64,000 nt of DNA from Streptomyces novaecaesareae (GCF_000716875.1 NZ_JNWQ01000020.1:1-64000); one strand, 5' to 3'; shown: positions 16,374 through 25,130, counted from the stretch's first letter. The notes: generated from the letters alone by a model not told the origin. Numbers and translations: made by a program.

Positions 16374-17603
16374 ATGGCCCACCCGCTCACCACCCTGCGC
16401 CGCGCCGCCGAGAAGGTCGACGCGAAGACCCCCGCCAGCCGCGACCGCGCCCTGGACGGCCTGCGCGCCCTCGCCCTGCTCGCCGTCCCGGTCGGGCACT
16501 GGATGCTCGGCGGCTTCACCCTCTCCCCCGACGGCGCCCTGCACAACGCCAGCCCGCTCTCCTCGCTCGGCTTCTTCGCCCCGATCAGCTGGGGCCTCCA
16601 GATGCTCGGGGTGTTCTTCCTGGTCGGCGGCCACTCCTCGGTCCGCTCACTGGAACGGGCCCGGGAGAAGGGGCTGACGGTCGGCGGCTGGCTGCGCGGC
16701 CGTACGGTGCGGCTGCTGCGCCCGGTGCTCGGGGTGACGGCGGTCTGGGCGCTGCTGGTCCCGCTGCTGCCCGCGCTCGGCGTCCCCGCGGACACCCTGC
16801 GCACCGGCGCGACGCTGGTGGTGCAGCCGCTCTGGTACATCGCCGTCTACCTGGGGCTGACCGCGCTCACCCCGCTGTGCGTGGCCGCCGGGCGCCGGTT
16901 GGGCGGCTGGTCGGCGGGCCTGCTGGTGGTCTCGGTGGCCGCCGTCGACCTGCTGCGGTACGGGCCGTGGGCGCAGGCCGTGCCGTCCTGGGTCGCGCTG
17001 CTGAACATCCTGCCGGGCTGGCTGTTCGGCTACCAGCTCGGCGTGCTCTGGGCGCAGGGCCGGCTGGGCCGCCGGGCGGCCCGGGTGCTGCTGCTGGGCG
17101 GCGGCGCACTGTTCGCGGTGCTGCTGCTGGTGTTCCACTACCCGGCCAGCATGGTCGGCGTGCCCGGGGCCGAGCGCACCAACTCGCACCCGCCGTCCCT
17201 GCTGGTGCTCGCCCTGGCGGCGTTCCAGTGCGGCGCCGCGGTGCTGCTGCGGGAGCGGCTGGGGCGGCTGCTGGCGCGCCGTCCGCTGCTGTGGCTGCCG
17301 GTGGTGGCGGTCAACCTGTCGGCGATGACGATCTTCTGCTGGCACCAGAGCGCGATGCTCGCGGTGGCGGTGCCGGGCGCGGCCGGCCTGGGCGCCGTCC
17401 CGGGGCTGACCACCGCACCGGACTCGCTCGGCTGGGTGGCCGCCCGGCTGGCGCTGCTTCCGCTGTTCGGAGCCGTCCTGGTGGCGATCGGGTGGTTCGC
17501 CCGGAGGTTCGACGGGCCGTGGACGTCCTTCTCCCGGGCCGGGAAGGCGGTGGCCGGCGCCGCGGCCGCACTGTTCGCGGCGTACGCGCTGGGCGTGGTG
17601 TGA
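16374..17603 (+). CDS. Membrane acyltransferase, acyltransferase 3 family
   Basis: A 409-residue polytopic membrane protein with about ten helices. It has the family N-terminus RDRALDGLRALALLAVPVGHW, where the R-x10-H pattern is typical, and a later IFCWHQSAML segment. Such enzymes transfer acetyl or other acyl groups to exported sugars, lipids or antibiotics. It begins 30 bp after the DUF1023 hydrolase, so both are likely one operon, and it ends at a 38-bp perfect palindrome. Target unknown; a cell-surface glycan or lipid is plausible. Confidence 0.85.
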   Translation: MAHPLTTLRRAAEKVDAKTPASRDRALDGLRALALLAVPVGHWMLGGFTLSPDGALHNASPLSSLGFFAPISWGLQMLGVFFLVGGHSSVRSLERAREKGLTVGGWLRGRTVRLLRPVLGVTAVWALLVPLLPALGVPADTLRTGATLVVQPLWYIAVYLGLTALTPLCVAAGRRLGGWSAGLLVVSVAAVDLLRYGPWAQAVPSWVALLNILPGWLFGYQLGVLWAQGRLGRRAARVLLLGGGALFAVLLLVFHYPASMVGVPGAERTNSHPPSLLVLALAAFQCGAAVLLRERLGRLLARRPLLWLPVVAVNLSAMTIFCWHQSAMLAVAVPGAAGLGAVPGLTTAPDSLGWVAARLALLPLFGAVLVAIGWFARRFDGPWTSFSRAGKAVAGAAAALFAAYALGVV

Positions 17604-17621
17604 GCCTGGCGGAGCACCGGA

Positions 17622-17659
17622 CGAAGGGGGCGTGGACCGGCCGGTCCACGCCCCCTTCG
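17622..17659 (+). terminator. Perfect 38-bp palindromic terminator
   Basis: Two 19-base arms (17622-17640 and 17641-17659) with no intervening base, 18 bases after the acyltransferase stop. It separates this unit from the oxidase gene. Confidence 0.85.
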
Positions 17660-17834
17660 GGCAGTCCGCGCGGCCCTCGCCCGGTGGCTGCACGAGGGAA
17701 GAACACCCGCATGCGAACCACCACACACTGTGATGTCCTGTGACGGTCGGCGACCACCGCAGGACCGCGCCCGCCCCTGGCCCGTCCGTCCGCATTCGCC
17801 GGCCTCCCCCGACACCCCGCTCCCTAGGAGACCC

Positions 17835-19772
17835 ATGTCCACGCCCCCATCACGCCCACAGCCGCGGCCCCGGGCCCGCCGCCGGCTCGCGGGCACCGCC
17901 GTCGTCCTCGCGGTGACCGCCGGCACCCTGCTGAGCGCCGTCGCCCCGGCCGTCGCCCACGGCGGACCGGCCACCCCCGGCGCCGACGACGTCACCCCGC
18001 ACGTCGACTCCCCCCGGGTGATGGCCGAGCTACGGCAGGACGAGGTCGCGGCACTCGGCCAGGAGCACGCCGAGGAGCACGCCCGGATGCGCGCCGCCAT
18101 CCGAGGCATCGGCGACTACCCGCAGACCACCCGCACCAACCGGTACAACGCGCTGACGGCCTCCCAGGCCGACCACAACAAGGCCTTCGACCCGGCCACG
18201 TTCGGCGCGTTCAAGCAGTACTTCCCCTCCCCGGACTTCGGCGACCACGTCGCCCTGCTGCCGACCGGCAAGGTGCTGCTGTTCTCCTTCGAGCGGATCG
18301 AGACCAACCCGGAGAAGGAGCCCGCCCCCACCCAGACCATCGGCAAGGAGAACGCCGGGCGGGCCTTCCTCTGGGACCCGGCCAAGGGCACCGGCCCGGA
18401 CGCCTTCAAACAGGTCACCCCGCCGGTCAACGACATGCCGGACGGCCTGGGCCAGCCCCGCCCCGTCCCGTTCTTCTGCTCCGGCCACTCCTTCCTGCCC
18501 AACGGCATGCTCGGCGTCTTCGGCGGCAACCTCGGCGGCAACGGCGGCACGGGCGCCAAGCTCTCGCTGATCTTCGACCCGTGGACCGAGACCTGGACCC
18601 GCAACCCCGACATGTCCGTCGGCCGCTGGTACCCCTCCGTGGTGACCGGCGCCGACGGCCGCCAGCTGATCATGTCCGGCCAGTCCGAACTCGGCTACGG
18701 CACCCCCACCCCGGTCGTCGAGCGCTTCCCCGCCAAGCCCTTCGCCGTCCCGGTGAAGAAGACCGACCTGCCCACCAACACCTCGGTGGACCGGTTCAAG
18801 GTGGACGCCCCGTTCACCACCGACTACCCGCACCTGTTCTCGCTCAACGACGGCAACATCTACGGCTTCGGCCGCCAGGCCGCCGAGCAGTGGAAGTTCG
18901 ACCCGGTCGCCGAGTCCCGCACCGACCTGACCGCCCGCCCGGACGGCCGCAAGCGCAACTACGGCTCCGCCGTGATGCTCCCCAACGGCGTCAGCGGCCC
19001 GGACTCCGCGCTGATCCTCGGCGGCGACCGCGACAACCCGAGCACCCTGCGCTTCTCCAACGGCAGTTGGACCGCCGAGAAGTCCCGCGCCTTCGGCCGC
19101 ACCCAGGACGACACCATCCTGCTGCCCACCGGCCGGCTGATGACCGTCAACGGCGCCTACGACATCCGCGACTACGGCAACGGCCCGTACAACCCCAACG
19201 CGGACCTCAAGTACCGCCAGATCGAGCTGCGCGACGACCAGGGCAACTGGAAGCTCGGCCCGGTCCAGCGGCTGCCGCGCGGCTACCACTCCAACGCGGT
19301 GGTGCTGCCGGACGGACGCGTCATGGTGACCGGCGACGAGCTCCAGCAGCTGGCCAACAACACGGACGTCAACGGCACCGTCAGCGGCATCCCCGGCACC
19401 GCCGGGCCGACCACCATGAACGGCACCATCGAGATCTACGAGCCGTCCTACCTGTACCAGGGCGACCGGCCCGCACTGGCCAACGCACCCACCACGCCGG
19501 TCGGTTACGACAAGAAGTTCACCGTCTCCAGCACCACCCCGGGCCTCGCCGCCAAGGCCGTCCTGCTGGCGCCGACCACCTCCACCCACTCGGTCAACAC
19601 CAGCCAGCGCCACATCGACCTGCGGCTCACCAGCCGGGCCGGCAACCGGCTGGAGTTCCAGGCCCCGCCGGACGCCAAGGCCGCTCCGCCCGGCTGGTAC
19701 ATGCTCTTCCTGCTCAGCGACCAGGGCGTGCCCAGCGTCGCGCAGTGGATCCAGCTCGGCTCCCCGGCCTGA
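17835..19772 (+). CDS. Copper-radical oxidase, galactose/glyoxal oxidase (GlxA-like) family
   Basis: A 645-residue exported oxidase. Start ATG 17835 follows TAGGAGA; the signal peptide (ARRRLAGTAVVLAVTAG, cleavage near AVA-HGG at about 41) has Arg pairs compatible with Tat. A Kelch-type propeller is followed by a C-terminal DUF1929 Ig-like domain. All copper-radical residues can be assigned by analogy to glyoxal oxidase: Cys215 (CSGHSF) and Tyr266 (GRWYPSV) for the Cys-Tyr cofactor, Tyr484-His485 (RGYHSN) and His585 (TSTHSVN) as ligands. It would oxidise an aldehyde or alcohol to produce H2O2. The DyP peroxidase gene follows by 41 bp, presumably in the same operon. No cslA is adjacent, unlike the classical glxA locus. 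Confidence 0.9.
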   Translation: MSTPPSRPQPRPRARRRLAGTAVVLAVTAGTLLSAVAPAVAHGGPATPGADDVTPHVDSPRVMAELRQDEVAALGQEHAEEHARMRAAIRGIGDYPQTTRTNRYNALTASQADHNKAFDPATFGAFKQYFPSPDFGDHVALLPTGKVLLFSFERIETNPEKEPAPTQTIGKENAGRAFLWDPAKGTGPDAFKQVTPPVNDMPDGLGQPRPVPFFCSGHSFLPNGMLGVFGGNLGGNGGTGAKLSLIFDPWTETWTRNPDMSVGRWYPSVVTGADGRQLIMSGQSELGYGTPTPVVERFPAKPFAVPVKKTDLPTNTSVDRFKVDAPFTTDYPHLFSLNDGNIYGFGRQAAEQWKFDPVAESRTDLTARPDGRKRNYGSAVMLPNGVSGPDSALILGGDRDNPSTLRFSNGSWTAEKSRAFGRTQDDTILLPTGRLMTVNGAYDIRDYGNGPYNPNADLKYRQIELRDDQGNWKLGPVQRLPRGYHSNAVVLPDGRVMVTGDELQQLANNTDVNGTVSGIPGTAGPTTMNGTIEIYEPSYLYQGDRPALANAPTTPVGYDKKFTVSSTTPGLAAKAVLLAPTTSTHSVNTSQRHIDLRLTSRAGNRLEFQAPPDAKAAPPGWYMLFLLSDQGVPSVAQWIQLGSPA

Positions 19773-19813
19773 GGCGTTCAGGCGCTCCCCACCCCGAAAG
19801 GACATCCCCACCC

Positions 19814-22201
19814 ATGAGCACGGATCTGAGCCTGCGCGAGAGCGTGGAGATCCAGGGCGACATCCTCGCCGGCTTCAAGAAGGACAACGTCAGCCTCCTG
19901 TTCCTCAAGTTCGAGGACGCCACCCGGGCCCGCGACTGGCTGCGCAAGCTCACCCCCCAGATCTCCACCACCCGGGAGGTCGCCGCGTTCAACGAGAGCT
20001 TCAGCGAGGCCAGGAAGGCCTCCGGCGGCGACGACCCCAAGTCGCTGACCGCGACCTGGCTGGGCGTCAGCTTCACCTACGAGGGCCTGCGGATGCTCTC
20101 CGCCACCGACCCGTTCCCGACCGCCCCGCCGGTCGGCAGCGGCCTGGAGGCCTACAAGGAGGGCTCGGCCAGGCGGGCCGGCGCACTCGGCGACACCGGC
20201 GACAACTCCCCGGACAACTGGCTGTTCGGCAACGGCAAGACCCAGCCGGTCCACGCCATGCTGAAGATCTCCGCCGACACCGAGCGGGACCTCCAGTCGG
20301 CGATCGAGGCCCAGCGGATCGCCGCCGCCGAGTGCCGGGTCCTGATCGTCTACCAGCAGAACGCGCAGACCCTGCTGGGCAGCCGCCGGGGCAAGGAGCA
20401 CTTCGGCTTCAAGGACGGCATCAGCGAGCCCGGCATCAAGGGCTTCGACCGGCCGAACCCGAGCAAACCGGACGAGGTGGACGGCCACCCCGGCACCCGG
20501 CTCATCCCGGCCGGCGAGTTCGTCTGCGGCCTGGAGAACGACCAGTTCAGCTTCCCCAGGGACCAGTACCCCGAGTGGGCCCGCAACGGCTCCTTCCAGG
20601 TGATCCGCCGGCTCGCCCAGGACGTGCCCGGCTGGTGGTCACAGGTCGCGGCCAAGCTGGAGGAACTCAGACGGGCCAAGGCCGTCCCGGACCACGCCAC
20701 CACCGAGTGGCTGTCCGCCCGGATGGTCGGCCGCTGGCGCTCCGGCGCCCCGGTCTGCAAGTACCAGGACCGGGACGTCCCGAACACCCCGGGCGCCGCC
20801 AAGGACAACGACTTCACCTTCCGCGACGACCCGGAGGGCCTGGTCACCCCGCTCTGGTCGCACCTGCGCAAGACCGAACCGCGCGCGGGCCTGCAGGAGG
20901 CCCCGGACAAGCCCCCGTTCGACGCCAAGGACCTCAACGGCCGCAGGATCATGCGCCGCGGCACGCCGTACGGGGCGCCGTTCGACCCGGCCTCCGAGGG
21001 GCCGGGCGGCCCGGACGACCCGCGCGGCCTGCTGTTCATCTGCTACCAGGCGGACATCCAGCGGCAGTTCGAGTTCATCCAGGCCGACTGGATGGACCAG
21101 CCGAACTTCCCGCCCAACCGCGACTCCCAGGGGACCACCCCGCCCGGGCACGCGGAGCCCAGGCCCGTACCCGGCCGGGACCCGGTCACCCAGAGCTGCA
21201 CGAACCCGGACACCGGTGAGGTCACCCCGCTCGACTACGAGAGCCGGGACCAGGGCGGCCTGATCCAGCACACCCCGCTGAGCTTCCAGCAGTTCGTCCA
21301 GACCACCGGCTCGGTGTACGGCTTCATGCCCTCCATGAGCATCCTGCGCGCGCTCTGCGAGGGCCGGCTCACCCCGATCGGCGGGCAGACCGGAGACCAG
21401 ACCGGGCAGACGGGAGACCAGACCGGCGGCCAGCCCAAGCCCCAGCCGGTGAAGGCCTACCCGTGCGACGAGTTCGTCACCGTCCCGGACCAGTACCGCC
21501 GCGGCGGGCAGAGCCAGTACTGGGCGTTCCACGGCGACCGCTGCCGGCTGATCTCGATCGCCGACGGCTCCGCCCACACCGACCGCAAGGTCGAGGACGA
21601 CACCTGGCTGAACACCTGGTCCTGTCTGCGCGACGTCGGCCGGGTCGACTGCGTGCTGCCCGTCCCGGACCAGCAGGACCCGGCCGGCAAGAGCGTGTAC
21701 TGGGTGTTCCACAGCACCAGCGGCCGCCAGCAGTACCGGCTGGTCTCGATCACCTGCGGCGGCGGCCGGTACACCACGGCCCTCGAACGCTCCGACCGCG
21801 ACCTCACCTACTGGGGCTCGCTCAGCGGCGTCGGCCAGGTGGACTGCTGGCTGCCGGTGCCGGACCAGCAGCGGGTCGGCGGCAAGAGCTGGTACTGGTG
21901 CTTCCACACCACCGCCGGCCGCCAGCAGTACCGGCTGATCTCCATCGCCGACGGCTCCTCGCACACCGACGTGCGCGAGCGCACCGACCGCGAACTCTCC
22001 CAGTGGAGCTCGCTGAACGGCCTGAACCGGGTGGACTGCTTCCTGCCCGTCCCGGACTGCCAGCGGGTCGGCGGGAACAGCGAGTACTGGGTGTTCTGCG
22101 GCCAGAACTACCGCCGGATCTCCATCGCCGACGGCAGCGGCCACCCCGACCGGCTGGTCTCCGGCGACCGCTCCTGCGACGCCTGGACCTCGCTGTCCTG
22201 A
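19814..22201 (+). CDS. DyP-type heme peroxidase fused to four C-terminal repeats
   Basis: A 795-residue fusion. Residues 1 to about 515 are a DyP peroxidase: GFKDGIS with catalytic Asp201, the proximal heme ligand His350 in SHLRKTEPR, and RRIMRRGTPYG with a likely distal Arg381/382. A TGDQTG-repeat linker (about 524-540) leads to four units of about 56-65 residues (551-610, 611-675, 676-739, 740-795) with consensus VDCxLPVPDxQRxGGxS-YWVF then YRLISIADGSxHTD and WxSL. A four-fold repeat of this size could be a hemopexin-like four-bladed propeller, but I do not recognise the family. No signal peptide is visible. The upstream oxidase could supply H2O2. Start ATG 19814 has AAAGGAC upstream. Confidence 0.9.
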   Translation: MSTDLSLRESVEIQGDILAGFKKDNVSLLFLKFEDATRARDWLRKLTPQISTTREVAAFNESFSEARKASGGDDPKSLTATWLGVSFTYEGLRMLSATDPFPTAPPVGSGLEAYKEGSARRAGALGDTGDNSPDNWLFGNGKTQPVHAMLKISADTERDLQSAIEAQRIAAAECRVLIVYQQNAQTLLGSRRGKEHFGFKDGISEPGIKGFDRPNPSKPDEVDGHPGTRLIPAGEFVCGLENDQFSFPRDQYPEWARNGSFQVIRRLAQDVPGWWSQVAAKLEELRRAKAVPDHATTEWLSARMVGRWRSGAPVCKYQDRDVPNTPGAAKDNDFTFRDDPEGLVTPLWSHLRKTEPRAGLQEAPDKPPFDAKDLNGRRIMRRGTPYGAPFDPASEGPGGPDDPRGLLFICYQADIQRQFEFIQADWMDQPNFPPNRDSQGTTPPGHAEPRPVPGRDPVTQSCTNPDTGEVTPLDYESRDQGGLIQHTPLSFQQFVQTTGSVYGFMPSMSILRALCEGRLTPIGGQTGDQTGQTGDQTGGQPKPQPVKAYPCDEFVTVPDQYRRGGQSQYWAFHGDRCRLISIADGSAHTDRKVEDDTWLNTWSCLRDVGRVDCVLPVPDQQDPAGKSVYWVFHSTSGRQQYRLVSITCGGGRYTTALERSDRDLTYWGSLSGVGQVDCWLPVPDQQRVGGKSWYWCFHTTAGRQQYRLISIADGSSHTDVRERTDRELSQWSSLNGLNRVDCFLPVPDCQRVGGNSEYWVFCGQNYRRISIADGSGHPDRLVSGDRSCDAWTSLS

Positions 22202-22231
22202 CCCGGCACCGGAGGCCCGAAGGCCCAACCC

Positions 22232-22262
22232 GCCCCCGGTGCGCCACGCGCGCACCGGGGGC
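22232..22262 (+). terminator. Terminator after DyP peroxidase
   Basis: Perfect 12-bp stem (22232-22243 with 22251-22262) and seven-base loop, 30 bases after the peroxidase stop. Confidence 0.85.
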
Positions 22263-22294
22263 GCACTGTCGGTGCCCTGCTCTACCCTGCCGCC

Positions 22295-22630
22295 ATGGTC
22301 ACGTTCGACGAATTCCGCGCGATGGCACTGGCCCTGCCGGAGGCCGCCCAGGAGCCGACCTGGGACATCGAGACGCTGCGGGTCCGCAGCCGGATCTTCG
22401 CGATGGGCGCCCCCGACGGCGACCGGGTCACCGTCAAGGCCTCCCCCGAGGACCAGGCCGAACTGCTCGCCGCCGAGCCCGAGGTGTTCTCCTCCGCCCC
22501 CTACGTCGGGCGGCACGGCTGGGTGAGCGTCCGGTTGAGCCTCGTCGACCCGGACGAGCTGCGCGACCTGGTGACCGAGGCGTGGCGGCGGACGGCGCCG
22601 AAGCGGCTGGTACGGGAGTTCGACGCCTGA
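22295..22630 (+). CDS. MmcQ/YjbR family protein
   Basis: A 111-residue small cytoplasmic protein of the MmcQ/YjbR fold: TFDEFRAMALALPEAAQEPTW at the N-terminus and GWVSVRLSLVDPDELRDLVTEAWRRTAPKRLV at the C-terminus. The fold is sometimes described as DNA-binding, but most members have no assigned role. It is monocistronic and sits between a terminator and the second DUF1023 gene. Confidence 0.82.
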   Translation: MVTFDEFRAMALALPEAAQEPTWDIETLRVRSRIFAMGAPDGDRVTVKASPEDQAELLAAEPEVFSSAPYVGRHGWVSVRLSLVDPDELRDLVTEAWRRTAPKRLVREFDA

Positions 22631-22830
22631 GCGGCCCTCCGTCCGGGCCACCGCCCGAACCACTGGGAGACGTCGGGAGGACACTCCCGGTTCATGTGAT
22701 CCATCCCACAGTTTGGGCGTGCCCGGCGTGCCGCCGGGCCCCCTAGGCTTGCGCAGGGAAGTCAGCAGTCCTATCGCACCCTCCGGGCGCCGCCCGCGAA
22801 ACGGTGACGGGCCCCAAGGGAGTTGGTGCG

Positions 22831-24045
22831 GTGCGCAACCGTCGGCGCTGGAAGCGGGTACTGATCGGGGCGTTCGCGGGCTGCGCCGTGCTCGCCGACG
22901 CCGGCGCCTCGGCCGCCGCGGCCGCGGTCTCCTCCGAACAGCTGGCGATCTCCACGCCCCCGGCCGGCAGCGCCGCCTGGGTCCAGGACCACTCCTTCGG
23001 CCGCACGCTGCCCGACCCGGCCACCACCACCCCGGCCGCCGCCGCCGAGTTCTTCGCCTCGCTCGCGCCCACCGAGCTGGACCGGCTGATCCAGGACTAC
23101 CCGTTGGTCGTCGGCAACTACGACGGCGCCCCGCTGGACCTGCGCTATCGCGCCAACCGGATCGCCCTGGCCGCCGAACGCGACAAGGCCCAGGCCCGCG
23201 CCGCCGACCACGAGCTCGACTCCGACACCCGCGCACTGGCCGTCTCCCGCGCCAACGACGTCGAGCACCTGCTCGCCCCCGGCCGCCAGATCCTGGCCTT
23301 CGACCCGCGCGGCCGGGGCCTGGTCACCGAGGTGTGGGGCGACCTCGCCGACGCCGAACGGATCTCCGTCGTCGTCCCCGGCTCGGACGCCGACCTCGGC
23401 CACTTCGACCAGACGGCCGACCCGCTGCGCTCCCCGGCCGGCATGGCCCGCGCCCTCTACGCCGAGGAGCAGCGCCAGGCCCCGGGCACCCGTACCGCGG
23501 TGGTGTCCTGGACCGGTTACGTCACCCCCTCCGGCCTCGGCCCGGACGCGGCCACCTCCCGGCTCGCCGACGTCGCCGCCCCCCGGCTGCAGCGGCTGCT
23601 CGCCGGGCTCAAGGAGACCACCCGGCCGGACGCGCCCCCGTCGCTGCTCTGCCACTCGTACGGCTCGGTGGTCTGCGGCACCGCCGCCCCCGAGATCCCG
23701 CGCGCGGCCTCCTCGCCGTCCGACACCTCGGGCATCACCGACATGATGGTGTTCGGCAGCCCCGGCATGGGCGTGCAGAGCACCGCCGAGCTGGGCACCG
23801 GCGTGCACGTCTGGGCCACCCGCAACCCGAGCGACTGGATCGGCAACGTGCCGTTCCTGGAGGTCGGCGGACTCGGCCACGGCGCCGACCCGACCGCCAG
23901 CGGCTTCGGCGCCGAGCAGATCTCCTCGGCCCGGGCGGTCGGCCACACCGGGTACTTCACCGAGGGCACCGACAGCCTGCACAACTTCGCGGCGATCTCG
24001 CTCGGCCACTACCAGGACGTGATCCGGCCGAACTCCGGCTCCTGA
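22831..24045 (+). CDS. Secreted alpha/beta hydrolase, DUF1023 family (paralog 2)
   Basis: A 404-residue exported protein. I take GTG 22831 as the start because AAGGGAG lies eight bases upstream; an earlier in-frame ATG-type start at 22804 is possible. The signal peptide (RRWKRVLIGAFAGCAVLADAGASAAA) is followed by the same motifs as paralog 1: LVVGNYDGAPLDLRYRANRIALAAERD, QILAFDPRGRGLVTEVWGDL, nucleophile CHSYGSVVCG, and GHGADPTASGFG. The two genes are clearly homologous along their length and flank the oxidase/peroxidase genes. Substrate unknown. Confidence 0.88.
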   Translation: MRNRRRWKRVLIGAFAGCAVLADAGASAAAAAVSSEQLAISTPPAGSAAWVQDHSFGRTLPDPATTTPAAAAEFFASLAPTELDRLIQDYPLVVGNYDGAPLDLRYRANRIALAAERDKAQARAADHELDSDTRALAVSRANDVEHLLAPGRQILAFDPRGRGLVTEVWGDLADAERISVVVPGSDADLGHFDQTADPLRSPAGMARALYAEEQRQAPGTRTAVVSWTGYVTPSGLGPDAATSRLADVAAPRLQRLLAGLKETTRPDAPPSLLCHSYGSVVCGTAAPEIPRAASSPSDTSGITDMMVFGSPGMGVQSTAELGTGVHVWATRNPSDWIGNVPFLEVGGLGHGADPTASGFGAEQISSARAVGHTGYFTEGTDSLHNFAAISLGHYQDVIRPNSGS

Positions 24046-24074
24046 CGGCCCCCGAAGCCGACCGCTCCCGCCGG

Positions 24075-24108
24075 CTCAGGACGCGGGCTCAGGACGCGGG
24101 CTCAGGAC
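24075..24108. repeat. 13-bp tandem repeat at a stop codon
   Basis: CTCAGGACGCGGG is repeated at 24075 and 24088, with a partial third unit at 24101. Each unit carries the TCA that, in the third unit, is the stop codon of the WYL regulator gene on the minus strand. Confidence 0.8.
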
Positions 24109-25091
24109 AACTGGTCCTGGTACAGCCGCAGCGCGTCCGCCGCCGCCCTGGCCAGCTCGCGCCGGGCGGCCGGCGGGGCCAGCACCTCGACGTCCGCGCC
24201 CAGCGCCAGCAGCGCACGGACGGCGGCCGGCCCCGGGAAGGCCATCGCCACCTCCACCCAGTCCTCGGCCGGCCCGATGCCCGCCTCCGGCGGCGGCGCG
24301 GTGACCCGGCCGCCGTGGATGCGCAGGAACATGTCCAGCCGCCCGCGCCGGACCCGCACCCGGACGGGCACTTCCTTGGGCAGCCGCTCCACCTGCTCGC
24401 GCAGCACCACCCACGCGTCGCCGAGCCCCACCCCGGCCCGGCGGCGCACCGCCTCCTCGGTGGTCTCGGCGGCCAGCACCCGGTCGGCCCGGAACAGTCG
24501 CGGCTCACCGTGCAGGTCGGCCACCAGGTACCAGACGCCCCCCTTGCTCACCAGCCCGTACGGGTCGACGGTGTACTCCACCGGCGCGGGCGTTCCGCCG
24601 TGCCGGTAGCGCAGCCGCAGCCGCCGGTCGGCGAAGACGGCGTACTGCAGCTCACCCAGGTCCGGGCCGGGCGCGGCACCCGCCGCGGCGCCCTGCATCC
24701 ACCGGGCCGGGTCGACCAGGATCCGCTCGCTGGTCCGCTCGGCGGCCGGGCGGTGCGGGGCGGGCAGCGCCGCCATCACCTTGCGCAGCGCCGAGCCGAG
24801 CGCGCCGTCCAGCCCGAGGTCGGTGTGCGCGCCCCGGGCGGAGAGGACGAACAGCGCCCTGGCCTCGTCCGCGGTCAGGCCGGTGACGTCGGTGCGGTAG
24901 CCGGGCAGCAGGCCGATGCCGCCGTGCCGCCCGCGTTCGGTGAACACCGGCACTCCGGCGGCGGAGAGCGAGTCCACGTCGCGGTAGATGGTGCGGACGG
25001 ACACCTCCAGCCGCGCGGCGAGTTCGGTGGCGGACACCCGGCCGCGGGTCTGGAGCAGCAGGAGGATCGAGAGCAGGCGGTCGGCCTTCAT
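24102..25091 (-). CDS. HTH/WYL-domain transcriptional regulator (YafY family)
   Basis: A 329-residue regulator. The N-terminal winged helix (MKADRLLSILLLLQTRGRVSATELAARLEVSVRTIYRDVDSL) is followed by a WYL domain centred on YTVDPYGLVSKGGVWYLVAD and a WCX-type C-terminus. WYL domains sense small molecules or nucleotides. It is divergent from the TIGR03086-family gene across 101 bp holding a CCTGAC/GTCAGG inverted repeat, the expected operator. Local regulation of the neighbouring detoxification-type gene is likely. Confidence 0.92.
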   Translation of the reverse strand: MKADRLLSILLLLQTRGRVSATELAARLEVSVRTIYRDVDSLSAAGVPVFTERGRHGGIGLLPGYRTDVTGLTADEARALFVLSARGAHTDLGLDGALGSALRKVMAALPAPHRPAAERTSERILVDPARWMQGAAAGAAPGPDLGELQYAVFADRRLRLRYRHGGTPAPVEYTVDPYGLVSKGGVWYLVADLHGEPRLFRADRVLAAETTEEAVRRRAGVGLGDAWVVLREQVERLPKEVPVRVRVRRGRLDMFLRIHGGRVTAPPPEAGIGPAEDWVEVAMAFPGPAAVRALLALGADVEVLAPPAARRELARAAADALRLYQDQLS

Positions 25092-25111
25092 GGTCCAAGA
25101 ATTCCAGCAAT

Positions 25112-25130
25112 CCTGACGGCGCTTGTCAGG
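25112..25130. promoter_or_regulatory. WYL-regulator operator candidate
   Basis: CCTGAC-N7-GTCAGG, a perfect inverted repeat in the divergent spacer, 21 bp upstream of the WYL ATG and 62 bp upstream of the TIGR03086 ATG. Confidence 0.6.

Noticed and set aside
18581..19813. Upstream extension of the DyP peroxidase frame through the oxidase gene
   Set aside because: It overlaps the oxidase in another frame and consists of Arg/Pro/Gln-rich nonsense; real similarity starts at ATG 19814.
13068..24045. Secondary-metabolite gene cluster
   Set aside because: No PKS, NRPS, terpene or RiPP core genes; the acyltransferase, hydrolases and oxidases are better explained as envelope enzymes.
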